Source of the DNA: DASQUK01 sp963717085
GTDB lineage: Bacteria; Actinomycetota; Acidimicrobiia; Acidimicrobiales; VFJN01
Assembly (NCBI GenBank): GCA_963717085.1
Contig: CAVQVM010000023.1
Span: 248,001-312,000 of the forward strand
DNA: 64,000 nucleotides
Direction: 5' to 3'
Both the position numbers and the translations under genes were made by a program. Shown piece by piece: positions 17,199 through 24,763 of the stretch. The notes under the pieces are model-generated. The model had not been told where the DNA came from and ran no database searches. It was given only the letters and a program-made list of their open reading frames with translations. Positions within the stretch are counted from its first letter, which is position 1; every line of letters begins with the position of its first letter.

Positions 17199-17226
17199 CC
17201 TTCCTCTGCACTGGAAGGTGCAGGAT
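17195..17226 (+). promoter_or_regulatory. Second MerR-type promoter/operator
   Basis: TTGACC (17195-17200), 20-bp spacer, CAGGAT (17221-17226). The spacer carries a perfect dyad ACCTTCC (17198-17204), 8 nt, GGAAGGT (17213-17219), the same arms and spacing as the merB operator. The -35 overlaps the merB stop codon. It drives the next membrane-protein gene, whose ATG lies 9 nt after the -10. Confidence 0.72.
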
Positions 17227-17235
17227 TCGGGGGTC

Positions 17236-17742
17236 ATGCAACCCGCGATCGAGGCCAACAGCGAACGGGAAGCCACACGCCATTCCATCGGACCGGCAGG
17301 GACCGCCGCCCGGGTCGCGGTCGGCATCACGCTGGTCGCGCTGGCCCTGTTCTGGTGGACGCCCACCTGGCTCGACTTCATGCTCGGGCTCGTCGTCCTG
17401 CCCGGCGCCGCCATCGGCTTGTTCGCCTGGCGGGCCCGGTACCATCCGGCGCATTTGAACGCGACGGGACCGGTGGGCCATCTGGCGAACGCGATGGTGT
17501 TCGCGCCCCTGTTCATCGTGCCCGCCACCGCTGGCGGCGCCGTGCTCTTCTACGGCTCGTCGATGCTCGTGGCCGCGGCCCGCCGCTCGGGCGGTTGCGA
17601 GGTCACCGTGATCGCCAACACTGCACTCAGGCGCGACGATCAGATTGGCTGCGTACTCTTCGCGCCGATCGACCTGACCGAACGTGCCATCAACCGCGAC
17701 GAGCGCGGCGCCCCTCGATCGACGAGCCAGGACATGGGCTGA
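17236..17742 (+). CDS. Membrane protein of unknown function in the mercury island
   Basis: A 168-residue protein with about four hydrophobic segments (about residues 18-36, 38-56, 78-100 and 100-117) and a soluble tail with GGCEVTVIANTALRRDDQIGC, i.e. two Cys 21 residues apart, near residues 120-143. It does not look like MerT, MerC, MerF or MerP, which have vicinal or CxxC cysteines. I do not recognise the family. Placement behind its own MerR-type promoter predicts Hg/organomercury induction and a transport or membrane-protection role. ATG 17236 is chosen by distance to that promoter. Confidence 0.7.
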   Translation: MQPAIEANSEREATRHSIGPAGTAARVAVGITLVALALFWWTPTWLDFMLGLVVLPGAAIGLFAWRARYHPAHLNATGPVGHLANAMVFAPLFIVPATAGGAVLFYGSSMLVAAARRSGGCEVTVIANTALRRDDQIGCVLFAPIDLTERAINRDERGAPRSTSQDMG

Positions 17743-17755
17743 GGCCCTACGGGCC
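17743..17755. terminator. Bidirectional hairpin terminator
   Basis: GGCCC-TAC-GGGCC starts right after the stop of the mercury-island membrane gene and precedes the convergent gene ending at 17770. Short 5-bp GC stem, no T-run. Confidence 0.45.
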
Positions 17756-17769
17756 GAACGGTTTCGAGT

Positions 17770-18120
17770 TCAGCCAAGTCGGTACCACCTCGAGACGTCG
17801 GATTCGAAGCGTCGCATCAGGTCAGCCGCCCACTGAACGTCCGCCTCGGCTCGGTCAAGCGCGTTGTGGGCCAGGACTCGGAACCGCTCGGGCGGTAGCG
17901 ACGGGTCACCGCATTCGGGGCAGGGCCGCCAGTCCAGCTCGGCGAGATAGGCGAGGTACCTGGCCCGTGCGTAATCGGCGCCCTGCATGAACACCTCGCG
18001 CCCATCTGGCGGCGGATCGTCGTGGGCCGCAGTGATCGCCCACGATGCCACGGCCTCCGCCACTCGACGGTGCACCGTGTCGTGCATCACTCTTGGTGGC
18101 CCTCTGTCAATAGCCGGCAT
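17770..18120 (-). CDS. Hypothetical protein with a CPECG knuckle, 116 aa
   Basis: A 116-residue, acidic protein with no membrane segment. DWRPCPECGDPSLPPERFRV (about residues 68-87) holds one CPxCG half of a zinc ribbon; the second half is absent, so a zinc site would need a dimer or the motif is a relic. The last third looks helical (DRAEADVQWAADLMRRFESD). I recognise no family. Start is uncertain: ATG 18120, GTG 18123 or ATG 18087. It converges with the mercury island. Confidence 0.5.
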   Translation of the reverse strand: MPAIDRGPPRVMHDTVHRRVAEAVASWAITAAHDDPPPDGREVFMQGADYARARYLAYLAELDWRPCPECGDPSLPPERFRVLAHNALDRAEADVQWAADLMRRFESDVSRWYRLG

Positions 18121-18243
18121 CACGAGCAGTTGAGCAGCTTCCGGGTACCAGGGCGCGGACCACCAGCATCCCCATCAGCGGATGGCGGAGATCGGCTCGA
18201 TCCCCGCCACGGGGTCGACGTCGGGATCTGCAACACTCGACCG

Positions 18244-18903
18244 ATGCGGTGGGTATTGGCGACCTGTGTCATGGCCCTCGTGCTCGCCGGGTGTGGCGAC
18301 GAGGGCCAGGAACTGCGCGCACCGAGTTCCGACCAGACCACGACGTCTGCCAGTACCTCCACGACCGCAGCCTCGTCCACGACCGAAGTCGCCGCCGGCA
18401 CCGGCGGCGGGACCGGCGGGGAAGACGCCTCCGGCGGCGCGGCATCACCGACGACGGCGACGACGCTGCGGCTGACCAGCCCCGCCTTCGAGAACGGGGC
18501 GGCGATCCCTAGCGACTTCACGTGCGTGGGCGACGACGTGTCCCCACCGCTGGCCTGGACCGGGGTCCCGGCAGGCACCGCGGAGCTGGCGGTGGTGGTC
18601 CGTGATCCCGACGCCGACGGCTTCGTCCACTGGGTCATCGCCGGCTTGTCACCCGATCTCGGCGGTGTGGCGCGCGGCAATCCACCCTCGCAGGCGGTCG
18701 AGGAGCTCAACGACTTCGGCCGCCAGGGATGGTCGGGCCCCTGCCCGCCATCGGGCACGCACAACTACGACTTCCGTATCTACGCCCTGGACGAGCCGAG
18801 CGGGCTCGCCGCCGGTGCGGACGGGGCACGGGCGGCCGAGCAGCTGGAGTCCGCCACCGTCCTGGCGTCGGCTGCGCTCAGCGGGACGGCGGCGGCGCCC
18901 TAG
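18244..18903 (+). CDS. PEBP (YbhB/YbcL, Raf-kinase-inhibitor-like) lipoprotein
   Basis: A 219-residue protein with a lipoprotein signal: MRWVLATCVMALVLAGCGDE places the lipobox Cys at residue 17. A Ser/Thr/Gly-rich linker (about 25-75) precedes a PEBP domain (about 76-215): GDDVSPPLAW, AVVVRDPDADGFVHWVI (ligand-site Asp/Pro and His) and PPSGTHNYDFRIYALD. Family function is poorly known in bacteria (small-anion or phospholipid binding). It is presumably anchored on the outer face of the membrane. Convergent with the acylphosphatase gene. Confidence 0.88.
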   Translation: MRWVLATCVMALVLAGCGDEGQELRAPSSDQTTTSASTSTTAASSTTEVAAGTGGGTGGEDASGGAASPTTATTLRLTSPAFENGAAIPSDFTCVGDDVSPPLAWTGVPAGTAELAVVVRDPDADGFVHWVIAGLSPDLGGVARGNPPSQAVEELNDFGRQGWSGPCPPSGTHNYDFRIYALDEPSGLAAGADGARAAEQLESATVLASAALSGTAAAP

Positions 18904-18918
18904 CCGCCAATTCGGCGG
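18904..18918. terminator. Bidirectional hairpin terminator
   Basis: CCGCC-AATTC-GGCGG fills the 22-bp gap between the convergent PEBP lipoprotein and acylphosphatase genes. Short 5-bp stem. Confidence 0.45.
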
Positions 18919-18925
18919 GCCACCG

Positions 18926-19237
18926 TCAGCGGACGGCGAAGCGCCGCGTCGCCGGCGAGCCCGGTGCCTCGACCGGCAACGCGTCGACGGTCACCGACTC
19001 GACGATCGCCAGCCTGGGACCCTCGTGGGCCCACGCCACCAGCGCTTCGACGGCCGCCCGGCTGCCCTGGGCCTCGATCTCGACACGGCCGTCCCACAGG
19101 TTGTGCACCCAGCCGGTGACGCCCAACCGCTCGGCCTCGTGCCGGCAGCTCTCGCGGAACCACACGCCCTGCACCCGGCCCGCGACGACCGCCCGCACCC
19201 GGACGACGGCGCCGGGGCTCGACGCCGCGGCGCTCAC
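18926..19237 (-). CDS. acyP: Acylphosphatase
   Basis: A 103-residue acylphosphatase of usual size. GRVQGVWFRESC (about residues 20-31) forms the phosphate cradle with the catalytic Arg, and GVTGWVHNLWDGRVEIEAQG (about 39-58) carries the catalytic Asn and the GxVxN signature. The enzyme hydrolyses acyl phosphates such as carbamoyl- or 1,3-bisphosphoglycerate. Its GTG start overlaps the stop of the upstream membrane gene (GTGA, 19234-19237), indicating translational coupling. Confidence 0.93.
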   Translation of the reverse strand: MSAAASSPGAVVRVRAVVAGRVQGVWFRESCRHEAERLGVTGWVHNLWDGRVEIEAQGSRAAVEALVAWAHEGPRLAIVESVTVDALPVEAPGSPATRRFAVR

Positions 19238-20172
19238 TCCTCGGGTGTGGACCCGCGGGACGGATCCCCGCCCCCACCCCGACGGGAGCGCTCGTCGGCC
19301 TCCATCTCGGCCTCCAGCTCGGACAGGGGATCGGCCTCCTCGCCCGCCCTGTCGCCCACCGCCTCGTCGGCCCCGGGCTCCTCGCCCGTGTCGGCGTCGG
19401 GGCCGTCGGTCCGTCCGGTGCGCTCGCCGGTGGCGCCGGCGTCGTCGTCGACGGGTTCGTCCGAGAGTTCCTCGGACTCGGCGTCGATGACGCCACGCCG
19501 CCCCCGCGTCGGGGCCACCCTCTCGGCCACCCGCGCCGGCATGTCGGCCTTGCGAATCTGGTAGCTGGCCACTGCGAGGGCCACGAGCGTCGGGAAGAAG
19601 AAGTAACCGCCGAGGAACAACACCATGGCGGCGAGCGCCACCAGGGCGAACGTGAGGAGGCGGCTCCGGTCGGGGCGACGGTTGGCCCAGAACGCGAATG
19701 CAGCCACCGCCACCGGCAGCGCCAGGTACAGGATCACGCTCGGTCCGCTGGCCTCGAGCAACCCCTCCTTCTGGTCGGGCATCTGCTCGCCGGTGATGGC
19801 CTCACGGGCGGACACTGCCACCCCTTGGAAGGTCCGCGGCAGCGGCTCGCCCCGGTCGTCCACCGGAACCCGGGTGAAGAAGAGCACCGAGACCGCCGAC
19901 ACGATGGCGAGGCCCAGCGCAACCGTCACGGCCAGATCCCCGGGGCGGCGGTTGCCCCTGGAGCCCAGCAGGCCGCCGAAGCCGGTCCTGCCGGCGGTCG
20001 CGCTCGCGGCCGTCCCTGACTCTGCGCCCGCAGAACCCCCGCTCGAGGCGCGTGAGGAGGCCGGGGACGTCGCGCTGGTCACCGCGTTGGTCCGACGGGC
20101 AGCGAGCGCGTCACGGGATGCCCGGTTCCGGGAGGCCCGGCGCTGCTTGGAGGTCTGGCGCTTGTCCGGCAC
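19234..20172 (-). CDS. Membrane protein with charged disordered ends
   Basis: A 312-residue protein of unknown function. The basic N-terminus (PDKRQTSKQRRASRNRASRD) is followed by an Ala/Ser/Gly linker, one membrane helix (about residues 78-98), an extracytoplasmic stretch (about 100-140), two more helices (about 142-160 and 170-195) and an acidic tail rich in Asp/Glu. I start at GTG 20172 because TACCGT (20181-20186, minus strand) ends 8 nt before it; a TTG at 20181 overlaps that box. It is coupled to the acylphosphatase gene. Confidence 0.65.
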   Translation of the reverse strand: MPDKRQTSKQRRASRNRASRDALAARRTNAVTSATSPASSRASSGGSAGAESGTAASATAGRTGFGGLLGSRGNRRPGDLAVTVALGLAIVSAVSVLFFTRVPVDDRGEPLPRTFQGVAVSAREAITGEQMPDQKEGLLEASGPSVILYLALPVAVAAFAFWANRRPDRSRLLTFALVALAAMVLFLGGYFFFPTLVALAVASYQIRKADMPARVAERVAPTRGRRGVIDAESEELSDEPVDDDAGATGERTGRTDGPDADTGEEPGADEAVGDRAGEEADPLSELEAEMEADERSRRGGGGDPSRGSTPEE

Positions 20173-20180
20173 AGCCGACA

Positions 20181-20186
20181 ACGGTA
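20181..20186 (-). promoter_or_regulatory. -10 box of the membrane-protein/acylphosphatase operon
   Basis: TACCGT on the minus strand, 8 nt before GTG 20172; it decides that start over the TTG at 20181, which it overlaps. Confidence 0.45.
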
Positions 20187-20292
20187 GGCCGCCGAGGGTG
20201 CCGGGGGCGATCCGGCGACCGGTGTGCCTGCGGGGTGGTCTTTTCGTCGCCGTCCTACCCCGGTCGTCCGGCCGCCGGCCGCCTAAGGACCG

Positions 20293-20414
20293 GAGCGGAT
20301 AGGGACGTCGTCTTGACTCACCGTGGTCAGCGCTGCCGGTGGCCTAGCTGTGCGGCCTGGGCTCACGCTGCAAATCCCGGGCTGTTCTGTGCCCACATGC
20401 GGGCCTATCCGCTC
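20293..20414 (+). repeat. Dispersed repeat, copy B (full length, intact ends)
   Basis: 122 bp bounded by a perfect 11-bp terminal inverted repeat, GAGCGGATAGG (20293-20303) and CCTATCCGCTC (20404-20414). The interior holds CCTGGG (20356-20361) and CCCGGG able to pair around CTCACGCTGCAAAT, and it aligns with copies A and C. Homology to the other copies continues about 6 bp past the right end (GGCCTC). It sits in the promoter region of the gene at 20435 and upstream of the divergent operon. No gene inside. Confidence 0.8.
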
Positions 20415-20420
20415 GGCCTC

Positions 20421-20426
20421 TAGGCT
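20421..20426 (+). promoter_or_regulatory. -10 box of the DUF6159-like gene
   Basis: TAGGCT ends 8 nt before GTG 20435 and lies 7 bp after the end of repeat copy B, so any -35 must fall within the repeat. Confidence 0.45.
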
Positions 20427-20434
20427 GACGCCAG

Positions 20435-21259
20435 GTGGGACGTATCTCGAATGCCTGGAGACTCGCCCAGGCCTCGTGGCGGGTGCTGTCGCATGATCGT
20501 GAGCTGATCGCGATCCCGATCATCGCCGGGGTCGCGGCGCTGGTGGCGTTCGGGATCATCGCCGGGCCGGGGGTGCTGCTGCTCGGTGGCACCGACGAGT
20601 CCGACGCCAGCGACTTCGCGCTGTGGTTGATCCTGGCGGTGGCGGCTATCGCCGCCAGCTGGGTTGCGGCCCTGGGCCAAGCCGCGGTCGTCGCCGGCGC
20701 TGGACAGCGGATGGACGGGGGCGACCCCACCCTGGCCACCGGGTTCGACGCCGCTCGTGCCCGTGCGGGCCGATTGTTCGGATGGGCGTTCCTGGCCACG
20801 GTGGTGGCGCTGATCCTCGACCTGATCCAGGACCGGCTGGGCTTCGCCGGCCGCATCGTCGGCTCGCTCGGCAACATCGCGTTCAGCGTCATGTCCTTCC
20901 TGGCGCTGCCGGTGATCGTGTTCGAGGACATGGGGCCGATCGACAGCTTCAAGCGGTCGTCACAGCTGCTGCGGACTACCTGGGGGGAACAGATCACGTT
21001 CAGCTTCGGGATGGGCCTACTGGGTTTCATCGCCGCGCTGCCCGGCATCGCAGTCGGGGCGGGAGCGATTGCATCCGGTGTCCTCGTCGTCCAGGTCGTG
21101 GGCGTAACCCTCGCCGCGGTATGGGTGATCGCGGTCGTGGCGGCGGTGTCCGCGCTCTCGGCCGTCTACAAGACCGCGCTCTACCGCTGGGCCACGAAGC
21201 GCCCCGTCGACCCGGCGTTCGACACCGCGGACCTGTCCGGCGCCTTCCGCCGCCGCTGA
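20435..21259 (+). CDS. DUF6159-like polytopic membrane protein
   Basis: A 274-residue protein with about six membrane helices in three pairs (about residues 24-48, 64-85, 108-128, 132-155, 185-205, 212-240). The N-terminus GRISNAWRLAQASWRVLSHD and VIVFEDMGPIDSFKRSSQLL (about 153-172) are typical of the DUF6159/glycerophosphoryl-type membrane family; the latter amphipathic stretch recurs in related proteins. No function is established. GTG start supported by the -10 box 8 nt upstream. Confidence 0.75.
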   Translation: MGRISNAWRLAQASWRVLSHDRELIAIPIIAGVAALVAFGIIAGPGVLLLGGTDESDASDFALWLILAVAAIAASWVAALGQAAVVAGAGQRMDGGDPTLATGFDAARARAGRLFGWAFLATVVALILDLIQDRLGFAGRIVGSLGNIAFSVMSFLALPVIVFEDMGPIDSFKRSSQLLRTTWGEQITFSFGMGLLGFIAALPGIAVGAGAIASGVLVVQVVGVTLAAVWVIAVVAAVSALSAVYKTALYRWATKRPVDPAFDTADLSGAFRRR

Positions 21260-21275
21260 CGCAGTCGAGCCCGGC

Positions 21276-22322
21276 ATGGATGTCCGCCTCGGGACCTTCA
21301 ACCTCAACAACCTGTTCGATCGGTTCAACTTCGAGGCCGACCTGGGCACGCTGCCTGCGGAGGATCGCAACGTCCACACGACGTACCAATGGGTCTTCGT
21401 GGGCGAGGGCACCGGACCCGAGGACCCCCCGCCCCAGCTCGACGCTCCCAGCTCGTCGACGCCGGTCGTCCGGATCCAGCGGGGCGTGCGGGGCGAGCTG
21501 ATCGAGGGCAAGCCCGCCGCCGCCCAGCAGGCGCTGGCGGCCCGGATCGCGGCCGTGGACGCCGACCTGCTGGCACTGCAGGAGGTCGAGAACCTCGACG
21601 CCTTGCGGCGCTTCAACCGCGACCATCTGGAGCGGCCGTTCGGATACGAGGTCCTCATCGAGGGCAACGACCCCCGCTTCATCGACGTTGCCGTGCTGGC
21701 CCGGCTGCCGATCGCCAACGTCACGTCCCACCGCTTCGAGGTCCATCCCGACGACCCGACGATGCCGGTGTTCGGGCGCGACCTGCTCGAGCTCCAGGTG
21801 TTCAACCAGACCCGGCGCCGGAAGTTGCTGACGCTGTTCGTCACGCACCTCAAGTCCAAGTTCGTGCCCTTCGACGACCCCGACCCCGCGGCCACGGCAT
21901 TGGCGAACGACCGGCTCCGCACGCGCCAGTCGGAGACGATCGCCCGCGTCGTCTCCGACCGCACCCGGCCCGACGCGCGCTATGTCGTCGTGGGGGACCT
22001 CAACGACACCCCAGAGGCCGACACATTGGCCCCGATGGTGTCCGGCCTGAGCCTGGTCGACGCCCTCGCCGACGTAGTCGAGAGCCGTCCACCGCCGCCG
22101 GCCACGCCGGAGAACTCGCCGCCGACCGTGCGCTGGACGCATCGTCACTCGGTCGCCAACGCCCCCGATACGTTCGAGCTCTTCGATCAGATCTGGCTCA
22201 GTCCTGCCCTGGCGGGCCGGGTGACGCACGCCGAGATCGAGCGGCGGCGGGCGTGGAACGCCAGCTCGGCCGGCGTGGGCAGCGATCACGATCCCGCCTG
22301 GATCCAGCTCGGCGGGCTCTGA
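21276..22322 (+). CDS. Endonuclease/exonuclease/phosphatase family protein
   Basis: A 348-residue EEP-fold enzyme. Order of motifs: FNLNNLFDRFN (about residues 8-18, Mg-site Asn), LLALQEVEN (about 99-107, catalytic Glu), VVVGDLNDTPEADT (about 237-250, Asp and Asn) and SDHDPAWIQL (about 337-346, Asp-His pair). The set is complete, so it should be an active metal-dependent phosphodiesterase or nuclease; no signal peptide is seen. It starts 16 bp after the DUF6159-like gene and probably shares its transcript. A strong hairpin follows. Confidence 0.87.
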   Translation: MDVRLGTFNLNNLFDRFNFEADLGTLPAEDRNVHTTYQWVFVGEGTGPEDPPPQLDAPSSSTPVVRIQRGVRGELIEGKPAAAQQALAARIAAVDADLLALQEVENLDALRRFNRDHLERPFGYEVLIEGNDPRFIDVAVLARLPIANVTSHRFEVHPDDPTMPVFGRDLLELQVFNQTRRRKLLTLFVTHLKSKFVPFDDPDPAATALANDRLRTRQSETIARVVSDRTRPDARYVVVGDLNDTPEADTLAPMVSGLSLVDALADVVESRPPPPATPENSPPTVRWTHRHSVANAPDTFELFDQIWLSPALAGRVTHAEIERRRAWNASSAGVGSDHDPAWIQLGGL

Positions 22323-22332
22323 TCCAGGTCGT

Positions 22333-22362
22333 CGGAACTCATCGCGTCGGCGATGAGTTTCG
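22333..22362 (+). terminator. Hairpin terminator after the EEP gene
   Basis: AACTCATCGC (22336-22345), loop GTCG, GCGATGAGTT (22350-22359): a perfect 10-bp stem extendable by three pairs, followed by TTTC. It lies 10 bp after the stop at 22322. Confidence 0.75.
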
Positions 22363-22420
22363 CCGGGCGCGGTCGTTGAACGTCCTAGAACATCGAGCCA
22401 ACGACTAGAGGAGACGCGAC

Positions 22421-22840
22421 ATGGACTTCAAGCTGGAGCTGGTGGTGCTGCCGGTGAGCGACGTCGACCGGGCCAAAGCCTTCTATGCCGACAAGGTCGG
22501 ATTCGCCGTCGACGTCGACCACAGCGCGGGAGAGTTCCGCGTCGTCCAGCTCACGCCCCCGGGATCCGCATGCTCGGTCACCATCGGGCAGGGCGTGACA
22601 GAGGCGACGCCCGGATCGGTCCAGGGCCTGCACCTGATCGTGTCCGACATCGAAGCGGCCCGTACCGAGCTGGTCGAACGGGGGGTCGACGTCGCCGAGG
22701 TCTTCCACTTCGAGGGCGACAAGCGGGTGCCAGGACCTGATCCCCAGCGCAGCATGTACAACTCGTTCGCCGACTTCCGCGACCCCGACGGCAACACCTG
22801 GGTGCTCCAGGAGGCGAGGCGAGACGAGTCGGGCGCATGA
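22421..22840 (+). CDS. VOC family (glyoxalase-like) protein
   Basis: A 139-residue two-module VOC protein: LELVVLPVSDVDRAKAFYAD (about residues 4-23) opens the first beta-alpha-beta-beta-beta module; GLHLIVSDIEAARTELVERG (about 68-87) the second, ending in FRDPDGNTWVLQEA. The family includes glyoxalases, dioxygenases and binding proteins, with metal ligands His/Glu; substrate unknown. GAGGAG at 22408-22413 gives a good ribosome-binding site. Its stop overlaps the next start (ATGA, 22837-22840), coupling it to an ECF sigma factor. Confidence 0.85.
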   Translation: MDFKLELVVLPVSDVDRAKAFYADKVGFAVDVDHSAGEFRVVQLTPPGSACSVTIGQGVTEATPGSVQGLHLIVSDIEAARTELVERGVDVAEVFHFEGDKRVPGPDPQRSMYNSFADFRDPDGNTWVLQEARRDESGA

Positions 22841-23826
22841 CGCGGAGCGCGGGCTCCCCCGAGATCGACGTCGCGGCGGCGGTCTCGGGGGACGAGTCCG
22901 CCTTTGCGGCGCTGACCCAGCGCCACCGACGCGAGCTCCATGTCCACTGCTACCGGATGCTCGCCTCCTTCGACGAGGCGGAGGACGCCGTTCAGGAGAC
23001 GCTCCTGCGGGCGTGGCGCAGCCGCGACAGCTTCGACGGCGGCTCGCAGTTCCGGGCCTGGCTCTACCGGATCGCCACCAACGTGTGCCTCGACATGCTC
23101 CGGCGCCGCTCCCGGCGTCCCACGACGATGCAATCGTTCGCCGACGTGCCATGGCTGCAGCCCTATCCCGACCGCCTGCTGGACGAGATCGCACCGAGCG
23201 ACGACGAGCCCCACGCCGTGGTCGTCGAGCGCGAGACGATCGAGCTCGCGTTCCTGGCCGCGCTGCAGCTCCTGCCGCCGCGCCAGCGCGCCGCCCTGCT
23301 CGTCCGCGACCTGCTGGGCTGGCCCGCCAGCGAGACGGCATCCCTCCTGGAGACGAGCGTGGCGGCCGCCAACAGCGCGCTGCAGCGCGCCCGCTCGACG
23401 ATGCAGCAGCACCTTCCCGAGCGCCGCGCCGACTGGTCGGCCCGGGAGCCGACTGCCCAGGAGCGCGAGCTCCTCGACCGGTTCATCGACGCCCACCAGC
23501 GCTGCGACGCGGCCGCTGCCGTGGCGATCGCATCGCAGGACATCCGGGTCACGATGCCACCGAATCCGTTCCTCTACGCGGGGCTCGGCGATCTCGTGCC
23601 GCTGCTCGAACGGGCATTCGGCGAGGACCGGGACGGCGACTGGCGCCTGGTGCCGACGCGGGCCAACCGCATGCCAACGGCGGCGAGCTACCTGCGCAGG
23701 CCGGGCGACTCCGAGTTCCGAGCGTTCAAGTTCGACGTCCTGCGCATCGAGGACGGCACCGTCGCCGAGATCACGACCTTCGGGCCGGCGCTGTTCCCCG
23801 CCTTCGGCCTGGCACCGACGCTCTGA
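22837..23826 (+). CDS. ECF sigma factor with C-terminal SnoaL-like domain
   Basis: A 329-residue sigma-70 factor of the SigG/SigX5-like group. Region 2 spans about residues 20-90 (YRMLASFDEAEDAVQETLLRAW), region 4 about 125-185 (LPPRQRAALLVRDLLGWPAS), and a SnoaL/NTF2-like domain about 200-325 (LLDRFIDAHQRCDAAAAVAI, FKFDVLRIEDG). In this group the C-terminal domain replaces a separate anti-sigma factor and may sense a ligand. Coupling with a VOC protein is a recurrent arrangement and suggests control of a small-molecule response. Confidence 0.88.
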   Translation: MTRSAGSPEIDVAAAVSGDESAFAALTQRHRRELHVHCYRMLASFDEAEDAVQETLLRAWRSRDSFDGGSQFRAWLYRIATNVCLDMLRRRSRRPTTMQSFADVPWLQPYPDRLLDEIAPSDDEPHAVVVERETIELAFLAALQLLPPRQRAALLVRDLLGWPASETASLLETSVAAANSALQRARSTMQQHLPERRADWSAREPTAQERELLDRFIDAHQRCDAAAAVAIASQDIRVTMPPNPFLYAGLGDLVPLLERAFGEDRDGDWRLVPTRANRMPTAASYLRRPGDSEFRAFKFDVLRIEDGTVAEITTFGPALFPAFGLAPTL

Positions 23827-23879
23827 CGACCGGAGCCCCTGCGGCCGGCGGTCCGTCGGGTGCTGGACCCAGCCGTGAT

Positions 23880-23898
23880 GTTTGGATGGCGCCCAAAC
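23880..23898. promoter_or_regulatory. GTTTGG/CCAAAC dyad: terminator or TetR operator
   Basis: GTTTGG-N7-CCAAAC, 53 bp after the sigma-factor stop and upstream of the tetR promoter. Its core TTGG-N7-CCAA (23882-23896) recurs on the other side of the TetR gene at 24764-24778, which favours an operator. A terminator hairpin is the alternative. Confidence 0.4.
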
Positions 23899-23922
23899 CT
23901 GGCCGATCGTGACTGAGCCCAC

Positions 23923-23951
23923 TTCTGACCGCGGACCGGGATCGGTATAGT
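23923..23951 (+). promoter_or_regulatory. Promoter of the TetR gene at 24002
   Basis: -35-like TTCTGA (23923-23928), 17-bp spacer, -10 TATAGT (23946-23951), the best -10 in the window. The transcript would have a leader of about 44 nt with AAGGAG (23989-23994) 7 nt before the GTG. Confidence 0.6.
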
Positions 23952-24001
23952 CGCACGGCCGGGCGAAGACACGGGCGCGGCGCCGACGAAGGAGTGGTTC
24001 C

Positions 24002-24736
24002 GTGGCACGAACCTCCACCAAGCGGGCGACATCCGCTGCGCTCGTGCGGCTGGGCACGCACCACGAGGGGCCCAAGCGATCGTCGTTGGCGCAGGAACGC
24101 TCGCGCGAGACCAGGCGGAAGCTGGTCAAGGCTGCCCTCGACCTGTGGAGCGAACGGGGCTTCGAGACCGGGATAGACAGCACGACCGCCGAGGAGATCG
24201 CAGCCCGGGCCGGTGTCGCCAAGGGGACCTTCTACTTCCACTTCGCGCGCAAGGAACAGGTCCTCCTCGAGATGGGTTGGTTGACCGCGAGGGCGCTGTA
24301 CGAGGACGCACTCCGCGCCCTGGCCAACGGTCGCTCGCTCGACACGGTCCTCGACCAGCTGATGACGAAGCTCGCTCGGCGCATCGAGAAGGGCCCCCGC
24401 GCCGCGGTGGGCCGCATGATCCAGGAGTTCCACCGGGCCCCCGAGTCCGAGGTCCTGTACGACCAGGAACACTTCGGGTTCCAGCGGGCGTTCTCCGTCG
24501 TGTTCACCCACGCCCAGGACTCCGGCGAGCTCCCGGACGACATCTCCCCCAGGGATCTGGCGGCGATGCTCACCGCTCTGGTCATGGACGGGATCCGGGA
24601 ATGGACCGTGGACGAACGCGTCGACCTCGGAGGGGTCCTCCGGCAGCGCACCGCGTTGTTGCTGGCCGGGGCGCGCAACCTGGTCGTCGCCCCGCCCCGC
24701 CGGCGTCGCCCGACCGCCGCCGCACATCGAGCCTGA
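24002..24736 (+). CDS. TetR family regulator
   Basis: A 244-residue TetR protein with an unusually long basic N-terminus (about residues 1-33) before the HTH domain (about 34-80: RRKLVKAALDLWSERGFETG, AARAGVAKGTFYFHFARKE). The rest is the helical ligand/dimer domain. It lies between two matching TTGG-N7-CCAA sites (23882-23896 and 24764-24778), so it probably represses itself and the VOC gene downstream. GTG start with a clear Shine-Dalgarno. Ligand unknown. Confidence 0.87.
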   Translation: MARTSTKRATSAALVRLGTHHEGPKRSSLAQERSRETRRKLVKAALDLWSERGFETGIDSTTAEEIAARAGVAKGTFYFHFARKEQVLLEMGWLTARALYEDALRALANGRSLDTVLDQLMTKLARRIEKGPRAAVGRMIQEFHRAPESEVLYDQEHFGFQRAFSVVFTHAQDSGELPDDISPRDLAAMLTALVMDGIREWTVDERVDLGGVLRQRTALLLAGARNLVVAPPRRRRPTAAAHRA

Positions 24737-24763
24737 GCGCCAAGACCACGGAGCGCGCAATTC

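Noticed and set aside
20340..20423. A peptide-like reading (WAHAANPGLFCAHMRAYPLG) shared by the repeat copies
   Set aside because: The conserved reading follows from DNA-level conservation of the repeat; copies differ in upstream frame, lack starts, and copy C keeps only the end, so it is not a gene family.
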